This document shows, one piece after another, positions 63,065 through 64,000 of a stretch of 64,000 bases of DNA (position 1 is its first letter; every line of letters starts with the position of its first letter). Below the pieces are notes generated by a model that was given only the letters and a program-made list of their open reading frames with translations, made no database searches and was not told the DNA's origin. This DNA comes from Hydrogenovibrio sp. 3SP14C1 (lineage in GTDB: Bacteria > Pseudomonadota > Gammaproteobacteria > Thiomicrospirales > Thiomicrospiraceae), in contig NZ_JARTLM010000003.1 in the NCBI RefSeq assembly GCF_029625905.1, positions 124,001-188,000 of the forward strand, read 5' to 3'. The translations under genes were made by a program, and so were the position numbers.

Positions 63065-63141
63065 TGGCAGGGGTAGAGGGATTCGAACCCCCAACACCCG
63101 GATTTGGAATCCGGTGCTCTACCAATTGGAGCTATACCCCT
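63065..63141 (-). tRNA. trpT: tRNA-Trp (anticodon CCA)
   Basis: 77 nt with encoded CCA end. The acceptor arms are AGGGGTA/TACCCCT, D stem GCTC/GAGC, anticodon stem CCGGA/TCCGG with loop TTCCAAA, and T loop TTCGAAT. It lies between tuf and secE, as commonly seen in gammaproteobacteria. Confidence 0.97.
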
Positions 63142-63170
63142 GTAATGAAACCTTTCAGTTTCAGCATTCG

Positions 63171-63202
63171 AAAAAAAAAGGGGATTATACAACCCCCTTT
63201 TT
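63171..63202 (-). terminator. Intrinsic terminator between tuf and tRNA-Trp
   Basis: A GGGG/CCCC stem extended by A/T pairs, with nine T after it on the minus strand. It begins about 20 nt past the tuf stop. Confidence 0.78.
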
Positions 63203-63222
63203 CTTTTAGCAAGTGCTAATTA

Positions 63223-64000
63223 TTAATCAATAATTTTAGCAACAACACCCGCACCAACTGTACGTCCACCTTCACGAATCGCAAAACGTAAACCTTCGTT
63301 CATTGCGATTGGGTTGATCAACTCTACAGTCATTTGCACGTTATCACCAGGCATTACCATTTCTGTTCCTGCTGGTAGTTCACATGCACCTGTTACATCA
63401 GTTGTACGGAAGTAGAACTGTGGACGATATCCTTGGAAGAATGGTGTATGACGACCACCTTCATCTTTTGATAATACATACACTTCTGCTTCGAACTTAG
63501 TATGTGGTGTTACCGTACCTTTATGCGCTAGTACTTGTCCACGTTCGATATCTTCACGCTTAGTACCACGTAATAGAATACCTACGTTATCCCCTGCTTC
63601 ACCCTGGTCAAGCAATTTACGGAACATTTCAACACCAGTAACAGTTGTTGTTGTTGTTGGGCGAATACCAACGATTTCGATTTCTTCACCAACTTTTACA
63701 ACACCTGTTTCAACACGACCTGTTGCTACCGTTCCACGACCTTGGATTGAGAAGATATCTTCTACAGGCATTAGGAATGGCTTGTCAGTTTCACGTGTTG
63801 GCTCTGGAATGTATGAATCCAATGCGTCAACTAGACGACCGATTGATGGTTCACCAATTTCTGATTGATCACCTTCGATTGCTTTAAGAGCAGACCCCAT
63901 GATTACTGGCGTATCATCACCAGGGAAGTCATAGGTATCTAGAAGTTCACGAACTTCCATTTCTACTAATTCTAGTAGCTCTTCATCATCAACCATGTCA
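63223..64000 (-). CDS. tuf: Elongation factor Tu, second copy (5' part outside window)
   Basis: The C-terminal 258 codons of a second EF-Tu gene, from about [10 protein letters not shown] to VVAKIID. The nucleotide sequence appears identical to 46901-47678 base for base, and the identity stops at the stop codon; the 3' flanks differ (terminator and tRNA here, rpsJ leader there). It is consistent with gene conversion between tufA and tufB. Confidence 0.96.
   Translation of the reverse strand, partial: DMVDDEELLELVEMEVRELLDTYDFPGDDTPVIMGSALKAIEGDQSEIGEPSIGRLVDALDSYIPEPTRETDKPFLMPVEDIFSIQGRGTVATGRVETGVVKVGEEIEIVGIRPTTTTTVTGVEMFRKLLDQGEAGDNVGILLRGTKREDIERGQVLAHKGTVTPHTKFEAEVYVLSKDEGGRHTPFFQGYRPQFYFRTTDVTGACELPAGTEMVMPGDNVQMTVELINPIAMNEGLRFAIREGGRTVGAGVVAKIID

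Noticed and set aside
63206-63219. TTAGCAAGTGCTAA, CIRCE-like half sites near the end of the second tuf
   Set aside because: The arms are separated by 2 nt, not 9, and the site is at a gene end; it does not match the CIRCE layout.

Overview
The window looks like chromosomal housekeeping DNA from a gammaproteobacterium. The evidence is the gene order tuf / tRNA-Trp / secE / nusG / rplKAJL / rpoBC / rpsLG / fusA / tuf / S10-spc-alpha operons, the separate glyQ and glyS subunits, topoisomerase IV, and the sequences of the ribosomal proteins. From remembered protein similarity I would place it near the sulfur-oxidising Thiomicrospira/Hydrogenovibrio group, but that is an inference. There are no phage genes, insertion sequences, CRISPR arrays or rRNA genes.

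Region 1 (1-11.2 kb): a truncated membrane PAS sensor, parE, pdxH and ung. A minus-strand cluster gmhB-plsC-motA-motB'-motB follows, then glyS and glyQ. The motor cluster encodes one MotA-like protein and two different MotB-like proteins. One of the two keeps the ion-binding aspartate and the other has alanine there. Region 2 (11.3-33.3 kb): mixed metabolic and maintenance genes. These are tusA, an M23 endopeptidase, anmK, a short citrate synthase, erpA, argC, a GST, groESL under a perfect CIRCE operator, proB, obgE, rpmA/rplU, ispB, an unknown gene, ssb, a YajR-like transporter, a SIMPL protein, uvrA, a DUF2927 protein, tcdA and a TatD-family nuclease.

Region 3 (33.3-64 kb) is one long minus-strand series of transcription and translation genes, from a second tuf copy (cut by the window edge) down to rplQ. 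The two tuf copies read the same over the whole shared 778 bases. Several ribosomal operons have the same leader plan: a good sigma70-type promoter, then a GC stem followed by a T-run, then the first gene (rpsL, rpsJ, rplN). This suggests attenuation. The spc/alpha junction lacks rpmJ.

The most unusual non-coding signal is the 10-bp palindrome CCAGGCCTGG, two abutting CCWGG sites. It occurs seven times between 3.6 and 31.1 kb. Five copies lie at gene ends or between genes, often inside longer AT-rich inverted arms ending in a T-run. Two copies lie inside coding sequence. It behaves like a genome-specific repeated element, either a terminator core, an uptake or recognition sequence, or a protein-binding site.
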